Positions 18,501-29,728 of a stretch of DNA of 64,000 nucleotides are shown here, one piece after another. The stretch's first letter is position 1. Every line of letters starts with the position of its first letter. Source of the stretch: Natronincola ferrireducens (GTDB lineage Bacteria > Bacillota > Clostridia > Peptostreptococcales > Natronincolaceae); contig NZ_FNFP01000002.1 of NCBI RefSeq assembly GCF_900100845.1, forward strand, positions 434,001 through 498,000, in the 5' to 3' direction. Position numbers and translations under genes: made by a program. The notes beneath the pieces are model-generated. The model was not told the origin of the DNA. It ran no database searches and was given only the letters and a program-made list of their open reading frames with translations.

Positions 18501-18638
18501 ATCTTTCCCCCTCTCCTCTTACTAAGATTACATATTCAACATTTGTCTTAGATTTCCTCTTTTTTGTTTAAATTAATTTTAGTTATCTAAATGGTTTTAA
18601 GTGTTTTTATACTGTTAATTTCCCCCAAAACCTCCATC

Positions 18639-20799
<2,161 letters not shown>

Positions 20800-20804
20800 C
20801 AATA

Positions 20805-22523
20805 TTATTCCACCTTTGTACCTTTATAATAATGGGTAAGTATATCTAAATAGCTATAGCCTTCCTCTGCCATCTTTTTTGCTCCCCATTGACTCATACC
20901 TAAACCATGTCCAAAACCTTTCCCAACAAACTCAAATACATCCGAAGAAGTTACAGAGGAAACTTGAGAATTTTGTTCTGTACTTCTATAGTTTTTGCCA
21001 TTATATATTTTTATATTAGAAGTATTTACAATTTGTGTAATTCCAGTTGATGAAACAATAGACTTGTTTGATAAATCAATAGAGTTAATTACACCATTGC
21101 TACTGATTACAGCTAGGTCTCCGCTGGTATTTTCACTTTTCCCTCCACCATTTACAGTAAACCATGTGCTTTTTAATTGTGTGTATCCACCTAAAACTCT
21201 TCTAGTATGTTCTTTTATCAAAACATAATTTCCTTGTGTTCCATAAATTATTAGTTCTTGGACCCTGCCATATTGAGATACGTTAGTAACTTTTATATCA
21301 ATAATTTCACCTATATGAACATTTTCATTGCTTAGGAAGTTTCTAATTTGATCTTTTGTAAAGACCACTGTCCATTGGGAGTTTGGGGCTCCTAGAGAAA
21401 AGTCATCCTTAACACCTCTAATGTAGGGTGTAACTGCTGACCATACATTTTCACTATTTTCCGTATGGCCCCCACTATTAGAATGATAATAGGCATTGGC
21501 TATTTGTCCATTATAGGTTAGAATCCTTGAATGGGTTTCATCTACTGCTCTATTGCTATTTATATGCTCTAAAGCCCCCTGGCCGTTACTATGTCCACCA
21601 TATACCTGAGATGTTGTGGTATTGCATAAATCAAAACCAAGGTTTCTAAATCTATTTATATTTGATACAGCATAGCTTCTAGCAACCACAGCTTGAGCTT
21701 TTAAAGCTTCTAAAGACCATAAAGCTGGCATTTCTCTTGGTACAACACCATATAGGTACTCCTGCAGCGGTAATTTGTTGACAATAGACATATTGCCATT
21801 GTTTAATTGGGTATTAGTCAAGCGTTTTGCTGTAATAGCACCCCGATAATATCTACCTTCAACATTTATTAAAGGTACATCTTGCTTAACATGGGCTTCA
21901 CGGAAATAAATGTTCTCTTGACTATCGAACATAAGTAATGGTTGTCCTGTTGTATCCATTACTTGAACTCTAGTTAGTGATGGAGAAATAACCTTTGTAG
22001 TTTGATTAGTGATGTTTTGTATTTCACTGGCATTGGTCTGGGCCTGTTGTTGATCTATGTATAACCCTATAAATACCTTCCAACCACCTTCATAAACTAA
22101 ATAGGGTTTATCCTTTAAACCGTTAAGGGATTTTATAAAAATAGATGCATCATTTTGACTATTGAATACCTCTCCAATTTGGACATGAAAGGGTCCCTGA
22201 AGGTTTGTTATATTGTCGATAGCTCCTGTATATTCTACGAAGGTTCTACCGGAACCCCTATAGTAGGTGTCCTTTCTTAATATAATTTCATTGTGGTCTG
22301 CCAGGTTTAGTAGGGTTATAAATTGGTTCTCAGGAAACCTGCCCACTTCAAATCCATGAACAGACTTTAAAAGAAGAGTTGATTTAGCAGTACTATTAAA
22401 GAATAAACCTACTTCTATATGTATAGGTATTTTAGATTTATCAAAGGCTAAAGTAGTTTGAATACTGGCTAATATCATAATGGTTATTAATAATAGTGTC
22501 AAAAGCAGCTTTCCTTTTCTCAT
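20805..22523 (-). CDS. SpoIID/LytB-domain protein with N-terminal SPOR-like region
   Basis: Exported 572-aa protein. Start taken at ATG 22523 ([20 protein letters not shown], a signal peptide/anchor) with AAGGGGG upstream; the longer TTG frame is less likely. Two SPOR-like stretches (about residues 40-170) precede the SpoIID/LytB domain, which shows the essential Glu in [24 protein letters not shown] and [17 protein letters not shown]. The C terminus has [18 protein letters not shown]. SpoIID cuts denuded glycan strands during spore engulfment, but this large SPOR-bearing form could act as an amidase enhancer or lytic transglycosylase in vegetative cells. It is longer than canonical SpoIID (about 340 aa). 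Confidence 0.88.
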   Translation of the reverse strand: MRKGKLLLTLLLITIMILASIQTTLAFDKSKIPIHIEVGLFFNSTAKSTLLLKSVHGFEVGRFPENQFITLLNLADHNEIILRKDTYYRGSGRTFVEYTGAIDNITNLQGPFHVQIGEVFNSQNDASIFIKSLNGLKDKPYLVYEGGWKVFIGLYIDQQQAQTNASEIQNITNQTTKVISPSLTRVQVMDTTGQPLLMFDSQENIYFREAHVKQDVPLINVEGRYYRGAITAKRLTNTQLNNGNMSIVNKLPLQEYLYGVVPREMPALWSLEALKAQAVVARSYAVSNINRFRNLGFDLCNTTTSQVYGGHSNGQGALEHINSNRAVDETHSRILTYNGQIANAYYHSNSGGHTENSENVWSAVTPYIRGVKDDFSLGAPNSQWTVVFTKDQIRNFLSNENVHIGEIIDIKVTNVSQYGRVQELIIYGTQGNYVLIKEHTRRVLGGYTQLKSTWFTVNGGGKSENTSGDLAVISSNGVINSIDLSNKSIVSSTGITQIVNTSNIKIYNGKNYRSTEQNSQVSSVTSSDVFEFVGKGFGHGLGMSQWGAKKMAEEGYSYLDILTHYYKGTKVE

Positions 22524-22656
22524 GAAAAATTCATCCCCCTTGTTCAAAAACTTCTACAATTATCTCCTATCGTGTTTATTTCGACAAATGTTAGCATAAT
22601 TCCTGTTGTGTGTATATCTGTAAAGAATTTGTAATATTACATCATCGTAAGGGGTT

Positions 22657-22869
22657 CTATCTTCTGAACAACAAATTTAAAATAACTGTTAATAGGATGC
22701 TAATAATAATACTGGTTACGAAAGGAAAATAAAAGGTGAAATTACCCCTCTGCAAAAAAATATCTCCAGGTAATTTTCCTAAACCAAATTTGCTTCCTAT
22801 CAAGAGTAATCCCCCCAATAATAATATCACCATTCCAATAGTGATTAAAATTCTTCCCAAGGATTCCAT
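22657..22869 (-). CDS. DUF2905 family small membrane protein
   Basis: 70-aa protein with two transmembrane helices (LITIGMVILLLGGLLLIGSK and FVTSIIISILLTVILNLLF) linked by a GLGKLPGDIFLQRGNFTFYFP loop that is the family signature. The preceding AAGGAG is well spaced. It lies 7 nt after ruvB. Function unknown; association with ruv genes is common in Firmicutes. Confidence 0.88.
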   Translation of the reverse strand: MESLGRILITIGMVILLLGGLLLIGSKFGLGKLPGDIFLQRGNFTFYFPFVTSIIISILLTVILNLLFRR

Positions 22870-22876
22870 TTTACAA

Positions 22877-23890
22877 CTACTCCTTTTTATATGGAATATT
22901 AAAATGCTTATAAGCCTTGTCAGTTACTACTCTACCTCTAGGTGTTCTATTCATAAATCCTATTTGTAATAAATAGGGTTCATAAACATCTTCTATGGTA
23001 TTTTTCTCTTCTCCAGTTGAAGCCGCTAAGGTATCTATACCTACAGGTCCGCCATTGAAGTTTTCAATAATTATTTCAATCACTTTCTTGTCTACACTAT
23101 CTAGGCCTAGTTCATCGATTTCCAGCAATGTTAATGCTTGTTTGGCCACCGTTTCTGTTATTTTGCCATTAGCTCTAACTTCAGCATAGTCCCGTACCCG
23201 CTTCAACAGTCTGTTGGCAATTCGAGGGGTTCCTCTGGATCGGGATGCTATTTCTACTGCTCCCTCCACTTCAATGTCTACATTTAAAATATGTGCCGAA
23301 CGTTTTACAATAGATGTCAATTGTTCAATATTATATAAATCTAATTTGCATATGACGCCAAATCGATCCCGTAAAGGTGATGTTAGCAAACCGGCCCTTG
23401 TTGTTGCTCCTATTAGAGTAAATTTACACAAATCCAAGCGAATAGATCTAGCACTGGGACCCTTACCTATAATAATATCTAAAGCGAAATCCTCCATAGC
23501 GGGGTATAATATTTCTTCCACACTTCTATTAAGTCGGTGTATTTCATCTATAAATAACACATCGTTTTCCGAAAGGTTCGTTAGTATAGCCGCTAAATCC
23601 CCTGGTCTTTCAATGGCAGGACCTGAGGTTATTCGTATGTTGACATTCATTTCATTGGCAATAATATTAGATAAGGTTGTTTTACCTAGTCCTGGGGGAC
23701 CGTATAAAAGCACATGATCTAATGCTTCTTTTCTAGCAGTGGCCGCCTCAATAAATATCTTTAGCTTTTCTTTTACCTTATCCTGACCTATATAATTTTC
23801 CAGTTGTTTAGGCCTTAAACCATTCTCCACCTGATGGTCTTCACTACGTATATTACTTGTTACAATTCTTTCATCATTTTCTGAAAACAT
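22877..23890 (-). CDS. ruvB: Holliday junction branch migration ATPase RuvB
   Basis: AAA+ motor of 337 aa driving branch migration with RuvA. Walker [10 protein letters not shown], Walker B FIDEIHR, sensor I GATTRAG with arginine finger SPLRDRFG, and the C-terminal winged helix [16 protein letters not shown] are all present. ruvC, ruvA and ruvB are spaced 24 and 16 nt apart. Confidence 0.98.
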   Translation of the reverse strand: MFSENDERIVTSNIRSEDHQVENGLRPKQLENYIGQDKVKEKLKIFIEAATARKEALDHVLLYGPPGLGKTTLSNIIANEMNVNIRITSGPAIERPGDLAAILTNLSENDVLFIDEIHRLNRSVEEILYPAMEDFALDIIIGKGPSARSIRLDLCKFTLIGATTRAGLLTSPLRDRFGVICKLDLYNIEQLTSIVKRSAHILNVDIEVEGAVEIASRSRGTPRIANRLLKRVRDYAEVRANGKITETVAKQALTLLEIDELGLDSVDKKVIEIIIENFNGGPVGIDTLAASTGEEKNTIEDVYEPYLLQIGFMNRTPRGRVVTDKAYKHFNIPYKKE

Positions 23891-23906
23891 TCTTCCATCT
23901 CCATTC

Positions 23907-24491
23907 CTATCTCATTAGCAGCTTTAGGGCTTGTTTAATCATATCCTCCGTCGATAAGTTCTTATCTTTCATGGAATGCAGAACTTTTTCAACCTCCTGC
24001 TTACTATAGCCTAAGGCTCCTAAAGCCTCCACAACCTCATAGTGGCTTGCCATATCAATTGACATGTCCTCCTTTTCCATAACAAGGCTGTACTGACTAA
24101 CTTTATCCTTTAATTCTACAATAATTCTCTCAGCAGTCTTTTTTCCTATGCCTGGGGCCTTAGAAATACTGTTTATATCCTTAGCTAAAATATGGGTTGC
24201 TAGTTTTTTAGGAGTATGGGTGGATAGTATGGATACTGCTGCTTTTGGACCTACTTTAGAAACTGATATTAGCTGTTGAAACATATGTAACTCATCTTTT
24301 GTAGTAAACCCATATAAGCTCATCTCATCTTCTTTTACTACAAGATAGGTAAAAATTGTAACCGTATCTCCTTTTTGTATACTACTTCCACTATTTAAAG
24401 AACTATGGATACGATAACCTATTCCTCCTACTTCAATAATGATTTTATCTAATAATACATCGCTTACTGTTCCCTTTATATATTCATACAA
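23907..24491 (-). CDS. ruvA: Holliday junction branch migration protein RuvA
   Basis: 194-aa junction-binding protein. The N-terminal OB-fold begins [20 protein letters not shown]; tandem helix-hairpin-helix segments ([16 protein letters not shown] and [23 protein letters not shown]) bind the DNA; domain III ([19 protein letters not shown]) contacts RuvB. Starts 24 nt after ruvC. Confidence 0.98.
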   Translation of the reverse strand: MYEYIKGTVSDVLLDKIIIEVGGIGYRIHSSLNSGSSIQKGDTVTIFTYLVVKEDEMSLYGFTTKDELHMFQQLISVSKVGPKAAVSILSTHTPKKLATHILAKDINSISKAPGIGKKTAERIIVELKDKVSQYSLVMEKEDMSIDMASHYEVVEALGALGYSKQEVEKVLHSMKDKNLSTEDMIKQALKLLMR

Positions 24492-24515
24492 TTTAATCCC
24501 TCCAAAGTCCTATCT

Positions 24516-25010
24516 TTATTTTAACCTAAACAAATCTTTAAAATTTCCTGAATGGGCGTGACAAACAGCTACAGCTAATGCATCAGCTACATCATCTGGC
24601 TTAGGAATTTTATCTAAATTTAGTATGGTTTTTATCATTTGTTGAACCTGGTGCTTTTCAGCCCTGCCATATCCTACAACCCCTTGTTTAACCTGTAGAG
24701 GTGTATATTCAAATATTTCTTTTTCATTGTTTGCGGCTGCCAGTACTGCAACTCCCCGGGCGTGGCCCACTAATAATGCCGTTTTAGCATTGGTATTAAA
24801 AAACAACTCCTCCACTGCTATAGCTTCTGGTTTGTATTTTTCTATTAGTTCATTTAATTCTCTATAAATTTTCTTTAAACGTTCTGGTGTAGGGGTTTTG
24901 CTGTCTGTTGTAATTGCCCCATAGGAAATGACTTCAAAGCGATTACCTATATAGCTGATAATACCATAGCCCATAATTGCGATTCCTGGGTCGATGCCTA
25001 ATATAATCAT
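24516..25010 (-). CDS. ruvC: Crossover junction endonuclease RuvC
   Basis: 164-aa resolvase. Catalytic acidic residues are recognisable: Asp7 in [12 protein letters not shown], Glu in AVEELFF, and Asp in [15 protein letters not shown]. First gene of the ruvCAB run, with about 260 nt of leader upstream that holds the BofC-like gene's terminator. Confidence 0.97.
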   Translation of the reverse strand: MIILGIDPGIAIMGYGIISYIGNRFEVISYGAITTDSKTPTPERLKKIYRELNELIEKYKPEAIAVEELFFNTNAKTALLVGHARGVAVLAAANNEKEIFEYTPLQVKQGVVGYGRAEKHQVQQMIKTILNLDKIPKPDDVADALAVAVCHAHSGNFKDLFRLK

Positions 25011-25153
25011 AATTCATTCCTCCAGTCCTACGAAACAAGTTTCACTCTTTTACTCTTTAATTTTTGTCAATAAGTTGTTTGCTATTTCATAGTGTAACAC
25101 ATTATGTAGTAAAAATCGACATTTAGAAGAACAAAAATCACTAGGACTATACT

Positions 25154-25198
25154 AAAAAAACGACATAATCCTATATTATAATGGACTACATCGTTTTT
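25154..25198 (-). terminator. Intrinsic terminator after the BofC-like gene
   Basis: A 15-bp stem in RNA (25157-25171 with 25183-25197, including G.U pairs) closes an 11-nt loop and is followed on the minus strand by TTTTTTT. It insulates ruvC from upstream transcription. Confidence 0.8.
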
Positions 25199-25269
25199 AT
25201 GGGTAAGAAGCTTTCTAGTTTTGTTGTATTGAGGAGATTTCCTATAAATTAAATCTCATTTTGCATTTA

Positions 25270-25926
25270 TCAACTACTATAGTCTTCCAATAATTGATAA
25301 ACCTCAGCTCTAGTTTTTCTAAAAATACCTCTTTTAAGCTTTTCTTGATCTACATGGGGGAGGACGGCAATAGAAATAGGTGTTTTTTCTATTAATATTC
25401 TATCTCCCCTCTCATCAATACGATAAATAGCGATATAGCCGTCACTTTCTGTAACAAGATAGGTGTTAAAATACTTAGGGCTTATAGCATCTTTTGTTTG
25501 GAATACCACTACTTCATCAGCCGAGAAATTTTCTACATCAAATAATAGATTATTTATTGTTAAATACTCCTGAAATCCTGTTTTATTTAATCCAATCATG
25601 GATTCAATGGGTAATAAAGTCTCTTCTAATGTGCTTTGACAAACAGTATAAAAGGTTTTATAAATTATTTTTGTCTCTTCCCCAATATTGTCCTCATAAT
25701 GAGTTACAGGCCTTTCATCTTCTACCATGTCTATTGTATTTAGGTCCGGCTCTATGTCGTTAAGGTCTACTTCAGTTTCTAGATTTCCCTCTTCAGTAAT
25801 TGGTGGTGGTTGATTTCCTGGAGGTGTTATTCGATAATATCCTATGAAAAATCCTGCAAAAATAAAACTAAAGGCTAGCAAAATAAAAATCATTTTAAAG
25901 GGAAATTTTTTTCTTCTTGTAAACAT
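25270..25926 (-). CDS. BofC-like (forespore regulator) C-terminal domain protein
   Basis: 218-aa membrane-anchored protein. A basic start (MFTRRKKFPFK) and one helix (MIFILLAFSFIFAGFFIGYY) are followed by an acidic linker and a C-terminal domain (about residues 150-218) with YLVTESDGYIAIYR and a LLEDYSS end resembling BofC C-terminal domains. In Bacillus, BofC restrains SpoIVB signalling to pro-sigma-K processing; spoIVFA/B homologues are in this window. Its Shine-Dalgarno site is in a perfect 12-bp hairpin. Family assignment is moderate; a generic membrane-anchored protein is the alternative. Confidence 0.68.
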   Translation of the reverse strand: MFTRRKKFPFKMIFILLAFSFIFAGFFIGYYRITPPGNQPPPITEEGNLETEVDLNDIEPDLNTIDMVEDERPVTHYEDNIGEETKIIYKTFYTVCQSTLEETLLPIESMIGLNKTGFQEYLTINNLLFDVENFSADEVVVFQTKDAISPKYFNTYLVTESDGYIAIYRIDERGDRILIEKTPISIAVLPHVDQEKLKRGIFRKTRAEVYQLLEDYSS

Positions 25927-25961
25927 AAAATAACCTCCTTCTCTATCTAGGAGGTTATTTT
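25927..25961 (-). promoter_or_regulatory. Leader hairpin sequestering the BofC-like gene's Shine-Dalgarno site
   Basis: On the minus strand AAAATAACCTCC (25961-25950) pairs exactly with GGAGGTTATTTT (25938-25927) over an 11-nt loop. The ATG follows immediately at 25926. The whole GGAGG site is inside the 3' arm, the same arrangement as at 4669-4715. Confidence 0.6.
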
Positions 25962-26012
25962 ATCCAATTTTTTTAAAATTATACTTTTACCAGTTAACTT
26001 GATAATTTTCAT

Positions 26013-26042
26013 GTATGATTCTTTTTATACTGATACATACTA
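26013..26042 (+). promoter_or_regulatory. Sigma-G-like promoter upstream of the DUF378 gene
   Basis: GTATG (26013-26017), an 18-nt gap and CATACTA (26036-26042) fit the Bacillus sigma-G pattern GHATR-N18-CATNHTA. They lie 40 nt before the TTG start at 26083. Low information content in AT-rich DNA means a chance match is possible. Confidence 0.35.
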
Positions 26043-26082
26043 ATAAAGAAATTTATTTATAATATAGCGAGGAGTTGAGGAA

Positions 26083-26283
26083 TTGGACAGATTAGCTCTT
26101 ATTCTAGTTATAATAGGCGCCCTAAACTGGGGACTTATAGGCTTATTTCAGTTTGATTTGGTAGCCTCTTTATTTGGTGGCCAATCTGCTTTATTAAGTC
26201 GGGCTGTCTATACATTAGTTGGAATTGCAGGTGCCTATTGTATTAGTCTATTGTTTAGAGAACGAACAACAACAAAAGAATAG
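26083..26283 (+). CDS. DUF378 family small membrane protein
   Basis: 66-aa protein with two transmembrane helices (LALILVIIGALNWGLIGLF and VYTLVGIAGAYCISLLF). The NWGLIGLFQFDLVASLFGG core is the DUF378 signature. TTG start at 26083 with GGAG 8 nt upstream. Function unknown. It is one of the few plus-strand genes here and has its own leader and terminator-like hairpin, so it is probably monocistronic. Possible sigma-G control hints at forespore expression, which is inference. Confidence 0.88.
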   Translation: MDRLALILVIIGALNWGLIGLFQFDLVASLFGGQSALLSRAVYTLVGIAGAYCISLLFRERTTTKE

Positions 26284-26313
26284 TCATAAAATTTTAAAAG
26301 GAAATATTTGAAG

Positions 26314-26351
26314 TTGGCAAACCCACAAGCAAAAACTTGTGGGTTTGTCAA
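26314..26351 (+). terminator. Strong hairpin after the DUF378 gene
   Basis: TTGGCAAACCCACAAG (26314-26329) and CTTGTGGGTTTGTCAA (26336-26351) form a 16-bp stem with one mismatch and a 6-nt loop. There is no long T-run, so termination may be weak or assisted. Confidence 0.5.
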
Positions 26352-26444
26352 TAATCTGAAGATAATACTTTTTTAGTACTGTCTTTTTTTTAAAAAACAT
26401 GAAAATATTATATATTGTCCACCTACTAAAAGAGTTTAAGAGCA

Positions 26445-26473
26445 TTGAACATTAGAATATTTTTTGTTAATAT
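26445..26473 (+). promoter_or_regulatory. Sigma-A promoter of the nitroreductase gene
   Basis: TTGAAC (26445-26450), 17-nt spacer, TAATAT (26468-26473), 22 nt before the ATG at 26496. Confidence 0.6.
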
Positions 26474-26495
26474 ATAGAAAAATGGAGGTGGATTT

Positions 26496-27131
26496 ATGAG
26501 CCAATTAGATTTTATTTATAAAAGACATAGTGTAAGAAAATTTAAGGATGTTATCATACCCCAAGAAGATATTTTAGAAATTATTAAAGCTGCTACATAT
26601 GCTCCTTCTGGTAAGAACATGCAAAATTGGCATTTTGTTGTAGTAAAAAATTCAACCAAAATCCAAGAGGTGGCAAAAATTATTTATGATAAAACCCATG
26701 AAATTGCCAGCTATACAGATGATGAGGATTCAAAAAAGAATCTTCTAAAATTTATACATTATCATACCTTTTTTAAGGATGCTCCTGTGTTAATCTTAAT
26801 ATTTGCTGGTCCTTACGTCAGTGCAGCCTACGATATTTTAAAGGCTGTAGGCAAAGAAGTTGAAGCTAATGGGATTGCCATGGCTAACTCAGGAATCCAA
26901 AATATAGGTGCAGCTATGGAAAATTTATTACTGGCAGCAGCTAACAAGGGCTATGGTACTTGCTGGATGACAGGACCAAACTATGCTGCTAAAGAAATCC
27001 AAACTGCAGTGAATTTTAAAAAAGAAGGTTATTATCTAGCAGCTATGACACCTCTAGGAGTTCCAGAGGAAAGTGAGCTTACTAGTCCCCCAAGAAAACC
27101 TTTAGATGAAGTGTTAACGATAATAGAATAA
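26496..27131 (+). CDS. Nitroreductase family protein (FMN-dependent)
   Basis: 211-aa flavoprotein of the NADH oxidase/nitroreductase family. The N-terminal RHSVRKFKD flavin-binding motif, APSGKNMQNWHFVVV phosphate-binding segment, and GTCWMTGP before the C-terminal dimer helices are clear. Physiological substrate unknown; such proteins reduce nitroaromatics, quinones or dehalogenate. ATG at 26496 with GGAGGTGG. Convergent with the Fur-family gene, sharing a bidirectional terminator. Confidence 0.93.
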   Translation: MSQLDFIYKRHSVRKFKDVIIPQEDILEIIKAATYAPSGKNMQNWHFVVVKNSTKIQEVAKIIYDKTHEIASYTDDEDSKKNLLKFIHYHTFFKDAPVLILIFAGPYVSAAYDILKAVGKEVEANGIAMANSGIQNIGAAMENLLLAAANKGYGTCWMTGPNYAAKEIQTAVNFKKEGYYLAAMTPLGVPEESELTSPPRKPLDEVLTIIE

Positions 27132-27152
27132 GCGTAGCCTTTGGCTACGCTT
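27130..27152. terminator. Bidirectional terminator between nitroreductase and fur-family genes
   Basis: AAGCGTAGCC and GGCTACGCTT (27130-27139, 27143-27152) give a 10-bp stem with a 3-nt loop. It covers the stop codon regions of both convergent genes and has A/T-rich flanks on both sides. Confidence 0.75.
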
Positions 27153-27567
27153 TATTGCATTTCCCACAATATCCATATATCTCTAGTTTGTGATCTGTAG
27201 GTATAAAGTCGGATATCTGATTTATGGATTTATTTATTTCTTCCATGGGACAATATGTAGTGGTTTCAGTGCAACCACACTTTAAACAAATTAAATGATG
27301 ATGATGATCATCTAGGTTTAGTTCATAACTATTTACACCATTATCTAAGTTAACACGTTTTATCAAGTCAGTATTCAACAGTACCTCTAAATTTCTATAA
27401 ACAGTTGAAAAATTTAAAGAATGGTTATTTTTGCTGACAAGCTCATAAACCTCCGCAGCTGTTAATAGATGTTTTTGTGAGTTTAAAAACACATTTAAAA
27501 TTGCTTTTCTCTGGGTGGTTATCTTGTAACCCTTTTTCTTAAGTAATATTTCTAATGCTTCCCTCAA
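27145..27567 (-). CDS. Fur-family metalloregulator
   Basis: 140-aa Fur/Zur/PerR family repressor. A winged helix at about residues 20-85 (ITTQRKAIL, LNFSTVYRNLEVL) is followed by the metal-binding and dimerisation half with HHHHLICLKCG and the terminal HKLEIYGYCGKC; two CxxC pairs form the structural zinc site. Start codon is TTG at 27567 with AGGAGAGG upstream. Fur, Zur and PerR cannot be separated from sequence alone. The gene begins 35 nt after the 3' end of tRNA-Sec with no terminator between, so it may be read from the tRNA promoter. Confidence 0.9.
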   Translation of the reverse strand: MREALEILLKKKGYKITTQRKAILNVFLNSQKHLLTAAEVYELVSKNNHSLNFSTVYRNLEVLLNTDLIKRVNLDNGVNSYELNLDDHHHHLICLKCGCTETTTYCPMEEINKSINQISDFIPTDHKLEIYGYCGKCNKA

Positions 27568-27602
27568 TAAAATCCTCTCCTAGAATTACTGGGGTATATA
27601 AT

Positions 27603-27699
27603 TGGCGGGAGTACGTGGGAATCGAACCCACCCAAGAGGCTACTAACCCCTCGAACTGGTTTTGAAGACCAGAGGGCACACCAGCACCCATCTACTCCC
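27603..27699 (-). tRNA. selC: tRNA-Sec (anticodon UCA)
   Basis: 97-nt selenocysteine tRNA. The minus strand reads GGGAGTAGATGGG at the 5' end and TACTCCCGCCA with encoded CCA at the 3' end. The anticodon arm is CTGGT-CTTCAAA-ACCAG with anticodon TCA, there is an extra-long variable arm (AGGGGTTAGTAGCCTCTT) and a T-arm GTGGG-TTCGATT-CCCAC. Length and long variable arm are diagnostic. A consensus promoter lies 39 nt upstream. selB and selA precede it on the same strand. Confidence 0.97.
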
Positions 27700-27737
27700 A
27701 TTATAAAAATAAGTGTTAATTATGTTATGACTAGTGT

Positions 27738-27766
27738 ATTATAGCACATTATTTTTAATATGACAA
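27738..27766 (-). promoter_or_regulatory. Sigma-A promoter of tRNA-Sec
   Basis: The minus strand has TTGTCA (27761-27766), a 17-nt spacer and perfect TATAAT (27738-27743). Predicted start about 27731, 32 nt before the mature tRNA. Confidence 0.8.
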
Positions 27767-27779
27767 GGATACTATTAAC

Positions 27780-27803
27780 AAAATTTCCCACATGGGAATT
27801 TTT
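27780..27803 (-). terminator. Weak terminator-like hairpin after selB
   Basis: A 9-bp imperfect stem (27795-27803 with 27781-27789) followed on the minus strand by ATTTTGTTAATAG. It would partly separate selAB from the tRNA-Sec promoter. Confidence 0.45.
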
Positions 27804-27818
27804 AACACTGTCCTTTTA

Positions 27819-29714
27819 TTAATACAATGTCCTTCTATCCTCTAATCGTTTTGTGACCCTATTGTTATCAAAATATTCAAGTAATGCAACAGCATATTTT
27901 CTACTGGTATTTAATAAATCCCTAAACTCTGCTAAGGATATACTTCCATGCTTCTCAATATATTGAATTAATAGATCTTTTGATTTTTGATAAGCTTTCT
28001 CATGTAACACAATATCACTGCTGATTTTCATCAATTCCTTCGCCATCATAGACTCTAACACCTGTTCTATTTCCTGTTTTTTAAATTCCATAGACTTTAT
28101 TACATCCTCTAACCTAGGGGTAGCGAAGGGTTCTTTCAAATAATTTTCTTCTAGTATAGATTTAATTTGAATCTGTGCTTTATTAAAGGAAATTTCAAAA
28201 TCATATAAAGCAATATACTTTCCTAAAACCTTGATGATTTCATCCTTCTCAAGTAACGCTAATAAAGCATCTCCAGATTTACCAGCATTGTTAGGTATTA
28301 ATTTTCCTTTGAACTCTTCTTTCATCATTCCTTGCCTCAAGGGGTTACTTTTATGATATTCCTTTAATAACCCTAAGGCTTTTTCTTTTATTTCTGTATA
28401 ATAGCTTTGATGTAATACATTTGTATTATTTAGGAGCAACACTCTATTCACTGCTACTAGATGGGTAACTAGCTTTTTCACTTCATCGATTTGTTGAACC
28501 GTTGTCTTTGCAAGATAAGCAGCATCTGGAAACTGATTGCTATATCTTTCTATATGTTTCTCTAAAATATCCTCAGGGGTTCCTTTTTCTTTAATAGCTA
28601 ACTCTTGTATAACTCTTTTATCAAACCTTTTATGTTTTTGAGGGTTATTGTCAATAACAATGGCACCGCCAATTGTTTCTATAGGGGAATAAAATCTCAC
28701 TACAATATGATCTCCTTTTTTTACAGCAATAGATTCCTCCAGTCTAAGCTGCACAAAATCACTTTCTCCAGGGGAAAGTTCTTGCTTTTCCAGCAGCATA
28801 ATTCTTCCAAAGATTTCTGTTGAACCATGATATAATCTAACCCTGTCTCTATTTTGTATGACTCTTGAAACATCCTTTAATGTCTTTATTCTTACGTCTA
28901 TCATCATGGTGGTTTCCATAGAATTGACTTGAGCTAGAACGTATCCCCTCTCAATATCTTCTTTTTTTATATTGGCTAGATTAATGGCCACCCTCTGACC
29001 AGCATAAGCAGTCTCTACAGAGTTGCCATGGACTTGTATGTTTCTAATCCTAACTTTAATTTTTTGAGGTAATATTTCTAAAGTATCTTCAACAGTTATT
29101 TTGCCTTCTACCAAAGTTCCTGTAACAACTGTACCAAAACCTGTAATGGTAAATACCCTATCGATAGGCATTCTTACAGGTGCATTTATATTTCTACTTT
29201 CTGTTTCATCGGTTAACTGATCAATGATAGTTATCAGTTCTTTAATACCTGTCCCCCCAACAGAATCCACCACCATCATTTTTGCATTTTCTAAAAAAGT
29301 GGATTTTACCTTTTGTCTTATATCTTCTTTAATTAATTGTAACCACTCTTCATCTACTAAACTTTCCTTAGTAATAACGATAATACCTTTTTTGATATTT
29401 AACAGAGATAAGATGTCTAAATGTTCTTTTGTTTGAGGCATGACCCCTTCATCAGCAGCAACTACTAGTAGAACAATGTCCATACCCCCTACACCAGCTA
29501 GCATATGTTTAATAAATTTCTCGTGTCCAGGCACATCTATAATTCCTGCTCTTCTGCCACTGGGTAAATCAAAGTGAGTGAATCCTAATTCAATAGAAAT
29601 ACCCCTTTTCTTTTCTTCTTTTAATCTATCGGTACTGCGACCTGTTAAAGCCTTTATCAGTGTTGTCTTTCCGTGGTCGATATGTCCTGCTGTCCCTATA
29701 ACTATATTTTTCAA
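27819..29714 (-). CDS. selB: Selenocysteine-specific elongation factor SelB
   Basis: 631-aa translation factor that delivers Sec-tRNA to UGA codons marked by a SECIS element. GTPase motifs [13 protein letters not shown] (G1), GISIELGF (G2), DVPGHEKF (G3) and ITKESLVD (G4 region) start the protein; domains II/III follow ([19 protein letters not shown]). The C-terminal third is made of winged-helix repeats that bind the SECIS hairpin. Starts 14 nt after selA, probably one operon with it. Confidence 0.96.
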   Translation of the reverse strand: MKNIVIGTAGHIDHGKTTLIKALTGRSTDRLKEEKKRGISIELGFTHFDLPSGRRAGIIDVPGHEKFIKHMLAGVGGMDIVLLVVAADEGVMPQTKEHLDILSLLNIKKGIIVITKESLVDEEWLQLIKEDIRQKVKSTFLENAKMMVVDSVGGTGIKELITIIDQLTDETESRNINAPVRMPIDRVFTITGFGTVVTGTLVEGKITVEDTLEILPQKIKVRIRNIQVHGNSVETAYAGQRVAINLANIKKEDIERGYVLAQVNSMETTMMIDVRIKTLKDVSRVIQNRDRVRLYHGSTEIFGRIMLLEKQELSPGESDFVQLRLEESIAVKKGDHIVVRFYSPIETIGGAIVIDNNPQKHKRFDKRVIQELAIKEKGTPEDILEKHIERYSNQFPDAAYLAKTTVQQIDEVKKLVTHLVAVNRVLLLNNTNVLHQSYYTEIKEKALGLLKEYHKSNPLRQGMMKEEFKGKLIPNNAGKSGDALLALLEKDEIIKVLGKYIALYDFEISFNKAQIQIKSILEENYLKEPFATPRLEDVIKSMEFKKQEIEQVLESMMAKELMKISSDIVLHEKAYQKSKDLLIQYIEKHGSISLAEFRDLLNTSRKYAVALLEYFDNNRVTKRLEDRRTLY

Positions 29715-29728
29715 TTAAGACCACCCCT

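Noticed and set aside
20800-20860. PreQ1 riboswitch upstream of queA/tgt
   Set aside because: queA begins 5 nt after the SpoIID-like gene, leaving no room, and no preQ1 motif is seen at 22524-22656 either.
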